A stretch of 64,000 bases of DNA from Acanthaster planci (GCF_001949145.1 NW_019091411.1:160352-224351); one strand, 5' to 3'; counted from the stretch's first letter, positions 48,301-60,354 are shown. The notes: a model not told the origin generated them from the letters alone. Translations and numbers: made by a program.

Positions 48301-51300
48301 GAAGTTTTGAGCGCGCACTGTGTTACTATGCATCACAGAGCAGTGTTGTTAACATGCATTCGTTTTATAAGTACATGACTGACGAACAACATGGGTCAAA
48401 CTATACAAGTTGTGTGATGGACGACACCAGGATTTTGTGACATGGGTTGTCCAAACCACGGCAAGGAAAAGCACACACTAAACTTTTCCATCTCGTAGTC
48501 CTTCCCCACCTTCCCCTTCCCCCTCCCCCTCCCAAGGCCAATCATCACCAAAATGTGGGGGTCCTTGTTAGCAGTGAATCAGCAATCACACCAGAGTCCT
48601 TGATTGGGTCGATGGAAGATAAGGTGTAACGCGTTGAGCCGATGATGACACCAATCGCTCTTCGCTCTTGGGGGGAGGGGAGGGGGATGTCGGGAAGAGA
48701 ACAGGATGTCTATCTAGTCTCACTGCATTAACGTTGGATGCTGCTCCAGAGGCCTTCCTGTTTTGATCGCGAGTTGACTGCCCACCTGTGCTCCGTCTGG
48801 ATCAGTCCAGCGGCAGTTTTTGTTTAAAGTGTAAATGTTTGGTTTGGGGTTACTGTTGATGTTACGTGCCTCACATAAGGAGCTACAGGGGTGTGGAAAA
48901 TGATGGGAGAAACCTGTTCTGAGTTGTCTTCACGGGGGGGGGAATAAAAGGGTACCAACATGGTGCATGCGATTGTTTCAAACTGTGAAGCAACTAGAAA
49001 AAAGCCACAGCATACAGGGTGTGTTTTCTGGCAAACTCCATGATGGAACGGTGCACTGAAACCTGTGTAAATGATAGAGAACAAAGCTATTAAACGGTTC
49101 AGTTTTGACCACAAGAGGGCCTGAGCACAGAACATGCGTATGTAGTACACATGCTGCAACCACTAACCTCTGACCAGAGCCTGTCTTACCATGAACTTTT
49201 TGAGTTGGCAGTTATGGCAATGCAAGTGCAGGAATTGTGTCACAACTTTAAAACCACAGTCCACAGTCATACAATGCATGCTTGGCACCCTAGATACCCA
49301 AGCCATAAATTCCTTCCTACATGTACATGTACCTTGTGAAATACACTAACAATCACTCATGCAGCTTAAATACATGTAGTAGGCTGAGTCAGGAGCCTTC
49401 TAATCTTCCAGGTGACATGACATATATGGATTAGAGTGTATCCGTACACTACTTGCAGCATGAAGCTTCAGCTTTGAGTGAATTTGAAATGGCGGCCTCT
49501 GCGGTATGTTCTACCATTCATTGTGCAAAGGACAGACTGGATTTGTGGGGGAAAATCATTTAATCTTCCAAGACACACTGCAAGCACCTGGTTAGAACCG
49601 GTTGGTCGATGCATGTGATATGAATACCACATATCTAAGTCAGCCACATGCTGTACTCCAAAGTTGACTCCCGAACTCTGATTGATATCTTTTTCATGCA
49701 GTCCCCTATGACACAGTCAACAGTTATGACCAGAGTCCTGACAGCATGCCCGCTGGGTCTGACAAAGGGTGACAGTCGATGGGACGCTATCCCTGAACCT
49801 CCCTTCAGCCATCTTATTACTGGGCCTGATGCATGCAATACCCATCATTAAAGAAAAAGAAATAACTGGTTCAACAAATGAGGAAGGTAGCTTAAATGGA
49901 GGGAAGCACACAGGCTGAAGGTGAAGTCACACCTAATCAAATCAACCCTACCAGGTTCGCTAGAACCTTGAGGCCTTCTGATAACTTCAACTGAGGTAAG
50001 AAAGGAAAGGGGGGGCTGTTGGGAGGAACATCAACAAACAAGTTGATGGACTTTCCAGTCTTTCCCCAGTCTATTAATATATGAACCATAGAGTGTCCCC
50101 CCCCCCACGCCGGGTCCTGTGATTATGCTGTGTATAAGGTAGAACTCACTCAGCGGTTTCTATGGCTCCTGCCATTACCCTCCTGATGGCACTGACAGGT
50201 GTGACTGTAGATGAATCAACTACTGCCAGTAAGCACACAGCATTAGCAGGACACAAAGTCGTGTTGTGTGGACACATGGGTGGGTAGTCTGAAGCTTAAG
50301 AGTAGGAAGACCTCAAAACAGCACAGTTTTTGTCCCCCTTTCTTCCTGGTCAACAAAAAGACCACCGAAGTTGCTCTTTGCTTGTGACTCCGCAAAAATC
50401 TGTTCATCTTTACTTGACAGGTGTTCTTTGCTAGGAACCTTCCTGAATCCTCCAAAATCTTCACCTGGGCTAGACGTCAATGCCATGGCACAATCTTTGC
50501 ACCTGAAATTTCACACAGCATCGAGTCTAATGGAAAGTTCCTATATTGACTGAGCTCCACTTTCTCAATCCTACAAAATCTTACAAACATGACTTATGGA
50601 TTAAAAAGGGACTGGGAGGGTTAATGTGTTTTAACATGGTGTGTAATTTGTACACTGCAGGTACATGTAGGATCACATTTTCTAATATGTACGTGCTAAT
50701 TATTCAACAAATGCTTACCTCAATAGAAAATAAAATTGAACCAGCAAAACAGGGAAATAAACAGGCAAGGAAAAGCTAGCGATGTGAGGGAGCAGAGGTA
50801 AATTAGCACAGACATAAACACAGGATGAAGACCCTTATGGGACCTGCCTCAGCCAGTGACCGGAACAGCCTGATGGCCAGATGCAACAACTTCACTGCTC
50901 AAACAATGACCCATGCAAGGAACCTGGGGAACAATGCAGAGAAGCAAGGAGGTGGACTTACTCCCTCTGCTATAGCTCGGGGCTATAACAAAAACATGAA
51001 CTAGGCATCTTGTGCAAGTGTTGGAAAAGCTCTCTCGCTAATTTAAAAAAAGACATGCCTTTAGCAGGTGTTCAAAACGGAAAGAGAATGTTTTCATCCT
51101 GGTAATCTGCAACAGAATCTTAAGTCATGTGCAAACCTGTGTCAGTGAGCTTGACAGCAACATAACCCACAGTTGTCAGCCTAAGTTCTAGTCAAGAAAA
51201 GTATTATACATGCACATCCCCACCCATGTGAATGTCGGTCTGTCAACTGTTATATGACAGCGTTCAATTCATGTACATGTACACCAGACCGATTTTTATC

Positions 51301-54300
51301 TGCTCAGCAGAAGACGCCATTTGTCAAAACTACATGCCAAACACAACTGAACTGAGAACTTGTGCAAACGATTGTGCTCAGTACAACATTCAGCCAGTAA
51401 CCCATGTTTCGCCAATGTTGACAAATGACGTCCATGCGCAGAAAAACAAACGGCTTTGTGCTTGCCAGCTCATAGTTGGTCCAAGGGTGAAGAGTATCAT
51501 GGATACATGTACCTGAACACTGACAGATTTATAATTAAACTTTTAACATAAGCCAAACGGTCAGTATATACACATGCACACGTACATGTGCATGTACACA
51601 TGCACCGGATTTTCCCACTTGTTTCTTCTACAACCATCTCCTGTTTTTTTTATTACCACAGGGAGCAATTCCACTAAAACGAAGGGCCACTACACAGGGA
51701 TGACTGACACAAAGAGGTCACCCTGGTAACAACCTATGCTGTAACCAATTGAAAATCCATCCAGTCCCCTTACACCCTCTCCTAATGACCTCTGCCAGAG
51801 ACCCCTCTGACCTGAGGAAGTTGGAAATTACCTCCTTTGTCCCCCTAGGCCCATGACGCATTGTAGTTTGTGAACATCACCACGCGTCACGTTGCACTCC
51901 GTTCACTGCAACAGGTACATGCGATAGTTGGTAGCAAAGTAAAAAAAAAAAAAATAATCAATATTTACTACCCAGGTGTTCAGACCAGGCTGGAGCCATC
52001 AAAGACACAATGACGTAAATTTGTAGTAAATTTTATTTGCATCTCTCAGCCCAGAGTTTCCTGTAGGGAGTCATGCGGCTGCAGATTTTTTTTTTCCCCT
52101 TTGACAGTTACAATGCACACGAGGCTTGTAAAACACAGCTCATTTTATACAATGTGATGGACATGGGCCTTTCTGCTGGGAGTGAGATTTTGATGGCCTG
52201 CATGGTGATGGACATATGTCATTTATATACATGAGTACATGTACATTTCACTCAATGATCACATTGTTTCACATGAACAGCTTTACATTTGTTAAATTTA
52301 AGTATATCAAAAAATGAAATGACGATAGATCAATGACAGTGGATGGAAAAACATTACTAATGTATGCATCATCCAAACAATTCCATCAGGGGAACCTTAA
52401 CTACAGTACACAGCCAACTGTGATCTTTTTAATACTGGGCAACTTCTAGTCACATCCACTGCCAAGCTCATCTGGAAGTCTGCAAAGTCTCCAAGCTTCT
52501 CATTTACAGTTCACTCAAAAGCATGAAGAAGTCTCTAATCAACATCGATCACTAGGAGTACAGCATGCAGGAAAGCCACTGAGAACTGTCCACCCAGAAC
52601 CCCAATGTAAAAGGCTTGTACATCTATTTTAGTTCAAGGTAGACAGCTGTTGTGATATTTTATTCATATTTTTTTTTTGCAGGATATCCCAACCTGCCCC
52701 TCTGAGTGGCTTATCTTCTCCGGGATCAAGAGAGAGAGACGGATTTTTAAAAAAGCCAATTTGATGGGCTTGTCTAGATGCCATTACAGCCTCCAGCGTA
52801 AATGTTCAAAAGCCCTTTGGCCATCTCCTCCCGGAGTTCAATGCCCACATGAGACCATCTGCCAGAGTACTGTGCCGGTACCAGAGATACCTTCTAAAAA
52901 AAAAAAAAATCCCAACAGGGCCATAAATATATCATATTTAACCTTAGGACAACTTCACAGATTACTTTTCATTCTAACCAGATGGCTGAGGATTGAAAAA
53001 GCAAGGACTGGATAATAAGGAGGGGGGGGCATGTTGGGGGCCAAGGGATGGCTGTACTCTGTAAAAGTCGGTCAGAAACTGCCGGAAGTTCATGTTTGAG
53101 GTAAACAACCTGTTCACACAGCAATAGGAAGAAAAATATTTTAACAAATCAAACGAATAGGGAAAGCAGGAATTTCTCTTACTGCAAAATGTGCATGTAT
53201 CATTCTGGGGTTTTTGTGGTTTTCTAAACAGCTTAAACAGTGCTCACTGCCCTAACAGGTGAAGGACTGATGATTGTTTAGGGTTGAACTTCAGAACAAA
53301 CTGAATGTGTGTCAAGTGTACATGTGGTCTGGGGGGATAGCTGTGCAACACAGCTGCCACTACAATCAAGGATGTTACAGTCAGAACAATCTCAATCCAC
53401 GTGGTTGTATAAGCTATTGTGCACAGCAGTATTATACAGAGAACATGTACGTGATCAAACTCTTACAGCGCAGAGATGAACTGGGCTTGAACCGGTCTTG
53501 GAGAACGAGTTCTTTTAGGGTGGATGTGGCACTATGAGCAATCAACTAGAACAACGATCAGAGGGTTCCTCCAATAAATATTCAAATAGGATTTCTCACT
53601 GTAAAGGTCTTTCAACCGACTCAGGAATTTCAAGTTGATTCCATTGCTTAGTTCATCAGCATGGGACCATAAGTACATGTATGTTTATTGGTATACATGT
53701 ATTCTGTTAGAAGCATAGAACCGAGATCATATACAACTCTACGCCTGTAAAACTAGTAAAACTAGGAGGAATGTTTTGGAGCAGCAAGTTCCACCACAGT
53801 CTGTGGTGTTCAGTCTGATTCCAGTTAAAATCCCTGACAACACTGCTGTCCTGGGGTCTGTCGTAATTAATCTCCAGCAACAGACCAACAGTGCTAGAGG
53901 TGACAGAGAACAGATGGCCCAAGCAGAGTTGGTAGTGGGCAGAAACCCCCCTTCAGACCATCACAGGATCAAGCCAGACCATCACAAGACTTCCACTTCG
54001 AATTCAAGACACTAATTAAATGAACAGCAACAAAAGTAGTCAGTGGTCACCCTGTTACTTGAGAATGGCCTTGTGCCTTGTCATGGGAATAGTATTTCCC
54101 ATATATATATATCTATATCTTACATGTAAGTGTGAAGAAGTGCCCTCAAGGGGACAAAATGGCCAAACATCTGTAAAAATACAGGGACTGTACATAAAAC
54201 TAAGGTATCTGCAGCATTTCCAAGTAAAAAGGTGCATGGTACAGGGGTCAGATGAGAGGAGAAACAAATGTAACTATGCATGGCCACACTTTAAGCGTAC

Positions 54301-57300
54301 ACATAGATATACAGTACATATGCACAAGAATGGTACTTCCAAAAACAAGAAAAACACACACTGCAGGCTGCAAGAATCAAGTTTTGAGATTTTTGTATCA
54401 CTTCAAGTCACATAAGGCCTGACAGACCTTAGACTACAACGCACAATTAGACCCTGGAAAATACATGTATGTAACTTGACACACATGCCAAAATATTTAT
54501 GGAGAGTAACTTACAACTTCCAATCTTTCTAGTGATCTTAATTTTTCGGGCGTCGCCTCACCAGAGTTTTATTGTCTCCATGTGTGAGACGGGCTTGGTC
54601 AAGTTGGTGGGCAAAACTGGAGGATGTGATTGTGCTCGGCTCATTTGAATAGGGGTCATATGCAAATGGCACCAAAGGTTATCTTTGTCAGCAGCACAGC
54701 AACACTCGTTATGTGATGCTCCGTCAACCATGAAACTACTTTTAACATTTCCCTTTGGTGAGAAATGCTGGTCTTTCCTAGGTGCTGAACAACGCTTGCA
54801 CTCGGCATTTTGTTCCATTTATCCATTTCCAGATTCTAGGTCTCCCTCTCTTCTTCATCTCTTCCTCATGCCCAAATATATTTCAAAACAACAGACAGGT
54901 CATCTCAAAAATATCATCCTCATTATAATCAAGTGCGCCCCTGTTGGATGCGATCAGTACTCCACATGGCAACTTGATGTCCGACTGACACCTCTTTGCG
55001 GTCTGGTCTCCCACCTGTTTCCCTTGATGGGAGGGAATCCGTTTACAGGCTTTAACTATGCTGGGCAGATGGGAGGGGGACAAGCTAAGAGATGATGCAG
55101 TGGACAGTAGGCAGCCTCTTCAACACTGTGCATGTATGCACAATGTAGGCTACGTTGCAGGTGTCCAGATGAAATGCTCTAGCTAGTTCACAGTAGAGTG
55201 AGTACATGTAACTTACTTCTGCCTTTGCAGAATTGAGCCAATTCATGGGCCTAAAGCTGTGCTGCTTCATTCCACGTGTCTACTTCAAATGAATTTTATC
55301 TATTTGAAAGTTGAAGTACCTCTTCAAAGTTGGTCAATTTTGCTCTTAGAGATAGTAAGAACCAACAGAAGTAAATAATGGTGTCCTTGACATGGTTATT
55401 TTTCAAGAATGAGAAGTCCCCTCAAACACAGATTGCAACAGGAGAAAAACATCATCAGAGCAGGGGAAAGGGGTCAGCAGTTCAGACACTAAATCCTCCA
55501 GGACCATGTCTGGAGTAGCAGCTAATCCCCCAGATCAACAGATTCTTGCCACTAAAGCTGAAAGAAGGGGGAGGGTTAGAAATAGGTTGTTAAGAAAGGG
55601 CCAAATGAAAGGTAAAAGCGGTGCTCTCTATGGGAATCCCATCTGCACCAGGAGATGAGGATGGGCGTTCGGGCAATGACCGAGTCACGGGTGCTGCCTC
55701 GGAGACTGGCTCAGTCGGTCAGGCCCAGGGAGTGCTGGAAACCATTGCATTCAAGAACAAAACATCTACTACCGGTAGGTTCTTATAGAGAGACAGTGCC
55801 AAATTCGAGTCTCATGAAAATTCACTTGTGGTCAACTGCTCGGTTTCACCACTTGTTGGATGCTGTAAATGAGGGCGTACAAGATGAGACCATGCTTGCG
55901 GGGCAATTATAAATACAAAGGCAACTCCACCAAGACACCTGTGCAGCATTATCAAGACTTTGGACATCAGTAAATCATTGATTTTGAACACTCATTTGAA
56001 TATGGGTAATTCCAGGAATTAGGGGTCCAAAAGTGTGACATTTTTGTGTCCCTGTTGCATCTGACCTTTGTTATTTGACAAGGAAATATCACTCGAATTG
56101 ATTTCAAACTATTACTATTTGTTTGGCAGGTAACTTGCATTAATTCATCACTCTTGGAAATTAAAAAATGTGTTCTGAACTCATACAAAATCATATGTCA
56201 GATGTGACAGAGACACGAAACAAAATGGACCCCTAATTTCTGGAATTACCATGTATCTCTTTGAATCCATGCCTGCATGTACATGTACATGTACCACACA
56301 TGTTACAACACAATGGATATCCATTGACTTGACAGCATCAAACTATATTTACTGAGACACCACACATCATGTCATATCCCCAATGTGCACCCCTGATTTC
56401 CTGTACAAGTGTTCTGCTGCTTGCTGACTAAATCAAAAAGATATTCCTAAAGAAAAAACTTTCCGTCAAAATCTTGAGGTGCAATCATCGATCACAAAGC
56501 AGCACTCAGGAAGTAAGACCCCTTGAACCTGGTCCCACTCCCAACTGACACCAGAGAGCAGACGGCAAGGCCAGCGTGCCCCAGCTCCCCTTCCAAGGAA
56601 ATTCGACACTCAGCGCCTCCAGAACAGGTCTCTGTCATACTGGTGATCAAAATTATGGATTCTGAAAGTATACCATGCAACTCCATCCACATTTTTCTGG
56701 ACGCAAGCCAACTCAGGATGTACCTCGGGCTGGGCTGAACCCTGGCATATGCTATGAAAACTCCCACACGTGCATCAAACTTATTTTCAAAAAGAAAAGC
56801 CATCTTCCCTCTCCCTCCCCTTCGCAGTTTTCACATTTTGCTAAAGCCCAGTGATGAGAAAACAGGGTGGGGTTCCCAGTTTCTCAGTTCTCAAAGCACA
56901 ATAATTGTTTTGTGTTCCAAATAAGATATAATTTACTGAGATGAGATGCGAGCTTGTCACCTGCTGGCTTAAATCAAGGTACATGTATTCTATTTCCAAC
57001 TTCCGTTCCCTTCCATCAAATTCAGTTCCTTGTCAGAATTATGACATGAGAGCTTAAAAAAATGACAGCGTCCACAAGTCCTGAATGTGAACTTTGAGCT
57101 GTGTCTCTTCAGGTAATGCATAAATAACATTGACTTTTTTCCTTCTTCCTTTGGCTTTTTATTAAAAGTTGTTGTTCACAAAGGTGTGTGAACAAAACAT
57201 TGGAACATGAGCTAAATTTCTTTTATAGAGTCAGTGAAGGAAATACATGTAGATTAATTTTTGCTTGCATAAGCCTGGATTATATATTTACCTGACTAAA

Positions 57301-60300
57301 TATATAATCCAGGTTTGTGCAAGCAAGCAATGTAGATGAAAAAAAATGACAAGCATACACCCGCATCTAAAAGAATTACAAGAAAAATGATCAGAAGACA
57401 CAAATGAATCTTATGTCTTCATCCGAGGACAAGTGGGGGGGCGGAGGGGCCAAGGGATTCCTTTGAACTCCTCTTAAAAACACAACTCCTCACTTAGATA
57501 CAGTACTACCCTACCATACCCACATGTACATCATCGTGGTCTTGGATGGCTTGAGGTAAACTTTACAGGCTTGTTTCACTGCAGAGATATTTTTATGTTT
57601 TATGTTTTGTAAATGCTGCTTGAAGAATCCACACCAACCTCTCAAAAAAGCCTACAAGAGTGTTACTTGAATGGGGAAAAAAAACATGCTAACTAGAAAA
57701 TATGTGTAGCAATACTTACATGTATTACTTCTAAAATGATCTGGAATTGTAAATTGAAAACAAACAAAAAATGAAAAGCCCATCTCCAGCTAGAGACATA
57801 CTCGTTGCATGGCTTTCAAATACCAAAATGTCAATTTAAACTCACTCAATATTCACCGCGACATGCATTCTATAAAACTGGTGTCATTTTGATATATGCT
57901 GGTACGTGAGAATGAATCTGTGAGATCTTGACAAATACATGTATATCATGAATTTTCTCTAGCTTAATGACAAAATCAGTGAATTTACACAGGTCAAATT
58001 GTGAACTCTTACATTTAACTGTTATATATCAAAAGTATGGTACCCTAAAACCTCAGGTTGATTTGGCATCCTGCATTAACTCAAGGTTTTCAGTTCTACT
58101 CAATGAAGAGCCAAAATTGGAAGGAACACACCGACTGCAACTGGCTTTAACAGGCTTTAAAGCTTTAAAAGGAACTTGGCAGTAAGCATGCAGTCCTAAA
58201 AGTTACATGTATCACGGACCCGTAACTCAGTAGAGGGTCCGTGCATGTAAGCAAGGGCTGCATGGTATGGGAGCTCTGTGCACAACTGCCAAAGTTTTAC
58301 AGTTTCTGTAACAGTTTGTGTAGGCCTATAGTCAGTTCTTTGACAAATATTGTGAATAGGAGGAATGAGCCAAGACCCCCAAACCTAAAAACACCTGTTC
58401 CTAGGACATGGCCCCTCAAGAACCCCCGCCCTGCCACTGACACAAGACAGGTCAGGATGTGTAAATCTGTGCATGCGTGTGGTGTGTGCGTGCCAACATT
58501 GATGGGTACCGGTGACTCAAAGTGGCACCTTAAGAGACCATAATTTGCATGTTAACTCCTACGCCCATTGCCAGATCAGGTTGTGTCCATATGAATTAGA
58601 ATTCTGAGTCAACGTGATAACAACATTTTCTTTTCATTTATCTACTTGCCAGGTGAAAAAAAAAATAACTCATTATGTTTCCAAATTTAGATTTGAAACT
58701 ACACGCAAGTAATTTGTCCTGAGCAGAAGCACCCCACAGTGGGCCAGCTCAAAGTCAAACTGCGCCAAAATTGTTTTGCGTATTTATTTGTGCTAATGTG
58801 AACGTATTGGGGGTTTTATGACCCGAGAAAGACAATAAACATAATTCCAAATCGCTGTGGCGTCATTTAAGTGCTGAATTTTGATTGGCTGAAATATGCG
58901 TGCGTCTTGGATTGTGTTTTTGTTGAGAATTTGCGCCCTCTCTCGGTTCAGCTCAGGGCCCATACATCCATGTAACTTTCCAATATTCCTGCAGCTGACT
59001 AGTTGCATGCCCGATCCCAATATTAGTTATCACACAAATGCCAGTGGAACGCGGAATAACGTACTAGTGCGTTTGTATGTCACATGCCACAAAGCCACTA
59101 CATGTACCAAATCAATCTTCAAGGAAACTTCATGTGCAGTAAAGACGATGGAATACACGCACAGTACACAAAAAATAAATAATAAAAAAAAAAGTACTGA
59201 GAGACAAGAACGCCAAAGGCACTGTGACGATCAGCAAGAGACACAAACTAGAACTAGGACCACAACTACAATCTAAGACAACTGACCAAATTCTTTGTTC
59301 TTTTTCTTTTACGTATGTTACCTATTCATCAGCAGTAGCGAACAGGATATTCATAGACTTTTTTTACACAAGCTAGTGATTGAAACATGGGAGCTAATTT
59401 TGGAAAGTGTAACGTGGTACATCTCCCTGGTCTCCCCGTCATCCAGGAAGGCCTTGCAAAAACTTCCGTCTCCCAGCCAACTCCCAAAACGCCTCCAGCA
59501 CATAAAACAGATGACAAAGTCAGCTCAGATAAGAGAACGAGATATGCAAAGGCAATTTGAAGAGAAATTTTCTTGAGGGAAAATGCTATAGCAAAATAGG
59601 TCAAATTTGATTCTCGGGAGACAGCAAAATTTGAATTTTTTTTTTATTAAACTGAAGCATGGTGCACTCGACTTGAGAGATACATGGATTTTTACTTTAG
59701 TTTTAGTAATAATCAATGCAAGTATAAATTTTCAGGAAATCATTGGCAACTACTAAGCAAAACTCTCACACAGGATACACCTACATGTACATGTATTAAG
59801 GACTGAATATCTGAGACAACACAATTTACTTCAATGCAGACCATTATAAATGCTTTCCTTACAGTGCATGAGAGGCAAGATGCCTTGCGCGGCCATGATG
59901 ACATTCAAGTAGGATGACATTCTAATTTCCAGGTAGGCTTTTTGGTAGCTTCATTAACCATACAGGTTTTCAAATCTTATTTTCATGTTCGTCACTGGCT
60001 TTGCCCGATTTTCACCTAAAAACACTAAGGCCATGTCTGCATCACTGGGATGTGGTCTGAAATTACACGAGTCTATGACAGTGGCTACAGCCATTACTCA
60101 GAGTACTATGCCTCAAGCCGCAGCCAAGTAACAGATGAAGCTACCAGTAGGCCTTAGAAAAACACCAAAAGATGTAAGTGCAACACAATTACATGTAAAA
60201 CGGAGGTGTAAGGACAAGACGGATGGACGAGATACTCACCCATTCAGCATGAGGTCTGGTGCCCCGTAGTTCTTGCTATCATGCGCTACTTCAACTGCCC

Positions 60301-60334
60301 CAACCGGCTGGGAACTGAATCCTTGGTCTGTCAT
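27317..60334 (-). CDS. POMP: POMP, proteasome maturation protein (UMP1 family)
   Basis: Five coding exons on the minus strand (60334-60240, 37792-37732, 34457-34356, 33865-33772, 27384-27317). The phases join without error to 420 nt = 139 residues plus stop; the human protein is 141. Family role: a small chaperone that binds half-proteasomes, helps beta subunits assemble at the ER, and is the first substrate of the finished 20S core. Seen: HPLEDSEK (44-51), LRKVQGLHAPLKLQMEL (65-81, the most conserved segment), QRAPCLPSSNASLDTLLGRD (88-107), DETIGFEDYLN (107-117) and the C-terminal GNPHALMEKQFGLL. All correspond in order to human POMP. Every exon is 61-102 nt, so no exon forms a conspicuous open frame. 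The span of 33 kb is dominated by a 22.4-kb intron. Presence of introns and intact frame argue against a processed pseudogene. Confidence 0.95.
27779..27954 (+). promoter_or_regulatory. CpG cluster ending in a consensus plus-strand 5' splice site
   Basis: Many CG dinucleotides (for example GCGCATGCCGGCCGAGTCGA near 27842) in an otherwise CpG-poor intron, followed by GCAG|GTACGT with GT at 27949-27950. This is the look of a promoter with a first exon reading away from POMP, but no downstream exon was found. Confidence 0.25.
31232..31768. repeat. Fold-back (inverted) repeat with an insertion in one arm
   Basis: The right arm 31671-31768, reverse-complemented, matches two left-arm blocks in the same order. 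These are 31232-31278 (ACTGGACAGCGAAAGAAACT and on) and 31384-31436 (GAAGAAATTGACATGCACAG and on). About 105 bp between those blocks (31279-31383) are absent from the right arm. The loop is about 235 bp. Non-autonomous transposon or inverted duplication. Confidence 0.75.
33772..33865 (-). CDS. POMP: POMP coding exon 4
   Basis: 94 nt between AATAATCAG and GTGAGC. Residues 87-117 and one base of 118, ending DETIGFEDYLN. A second AG six bases downstream (ATTCAG) could also be used, deleting Ile-Gln. The upstream site fits the family length better. Confidence 0.94.
33866..34355 (-). other. POMP intron 3
   Basis: A 490-bp AT-rich intron with donor GTACCT and acceptor AATCAG. Nothing else recognised. 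Confidence 0.85.
34356..34457 (-). CDS. POMP: POMP coding exon 3
   Basis: 102 nt, phase 0 both sides, between TTGTACAG and GTACCT. Encodes residues 53-86 (YWDRLQQQEFHMLRKVQGLH, then APLKLQMELHAARQ). This is the core UMP1 signature. Confidence 0.96.
34458..37731 (-). other. POMP intron 2 (3.3 kb)
   Basis: Includes a 25-base T tract at 34528-34552. No exon or structured element recognised. Confidence 0.8.
34528..34552 (+). repeat. Poly-T tract (25 T)
   Basis: Homopolymer run, poly-A on the POMP-sense strand. It is far from any 3' end and is probably a slippage product or the tail of a degraded retroelement. Confidence 0.9.
37732..37792 (-). CDS. POMP: POMP coding exon 2
   Basis: 61 nt between TTGTCCTAG and GTAAGC. 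Completes Gly32, then reads PTSVKESLTSSHPLEDSEKC (33-52). VK-x-L-x-SHPLE-SEK is the family pattern. The one base contributed to Gly32 matches the two bases left by exon 1. Confidence 0.93.
41766..42480. repeat. Minisatellite, about six units of 112-130 bp
   Basis: Units begin CACCCTTC(C/T)GC(C/T)GATG or a variant at 41766, 41881, 41993, 42110, 42222 and 42352. Each contains CTTTCTCCTTCACATCAGCT or a decayed form and ends in ACAATA. The first three units are very similar and divergence grows toward the right. Unit lengths (115, 112, 117, 112, 130) are not multiples of three, so the overlapping open frames are not a protein repeat. Confidence 0.9.
42854..43232. mobile_element. Possible TTAA-flanked miniature element (weak)
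   Basis: TTAACCCACCATATTTGAAC at the left and, reverse-complemented, TTAACCCTGCCACATAAAAC at the right, 379 bp apart. This is close in size and end type to the copies at 7229 and 12721. The terminal match is short, so it may be chance. Confidence 0.3.
56005..56250. mobile_element. Palindromic miniature element (MITE) with 3-bp ATG flanks
   Basis: The outer 26 bp are inverted copies (GGTAATTCCAGGAATTAGGG at left; the right end reverse-complements to GGTAATTCCAGAAATTAGGG). Weaker pairing continues inward (for example GTCCCTGTTGCATCTGAC against GTCTCTGTCACATCTGAC). ATG flanks it on both sides (56002-56004 and 56251-56253), a candidate 3-bp target duplication as in PIF/Harbinger elements. No coding capacity. 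Confidence 0.75.
57261..57326 (+). ncRNA. Candidate hairpin RNA (30-bp stem, 6-nt loop)
   Basis: Arms 57261-57290 and 57297-57326 pair over 30 positions with loop CCTGAC. The only two differences between arms are T:G at 57270/57317 and G:T at 57273/57314. These are G-U wobbles if the plus strand is transcribed but A-C mismatches on the POMP-sense strand. It resembles a short microRNA precursor or an old palindromic transposon tip. No known mature microRNA recognised. Confidence 0.4.
58203..58250. repeat. Short imperfect inverted repeat
   Basis: CACGGACCC (58213-58221) and GGGTCCGTG (58235-58243) form a 9-bp stem over a 13-nt loop. Outer TTACATG/CATGTAA pairing extends it with a 3-nt bulge. 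Function unknown. Confidence 0.5.
60240..60334 (-). CDS. POMP: POMP coding exon 1
   Basis: Starts at the ATG complementary to 60334-60332 (MTDQGFSSQPVGAVEVAHDS), ends in phase 2 after LMLN + GG at donor GTGAGT. A strong 3' splice site (CATGGTTGCAG, ag at 60356-60355) lies 20 nt upstream of the ATG. The exon therefore probably spans 60354-60240 and a 5' untranslated exon lies further right. Ten A residues run into the ATG. Confidence 0.92.
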
Positions 60335-60354
60335 TTTTTTTTTCCAATGATGCC

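Larger units (their letters stand above)
37793..60239 (-). other. POMP intron 1 (22.4 kb)
   Basis: Very long intron between two short coding exons. It contains a minisatellite, a weak TTAA element candidate, a palindromic miniature element and a long hairpin. Open frames up to about 136 codons occur but lack splice context, homology or codon pattern I can recognise. Confidence 0.8.

Noticed and set aside
54685-55095. 136-codon plus-strand frame
   Set aside because: Unremarkable composition, lies in the POMP intron without splice sites, and no similarity recognised.
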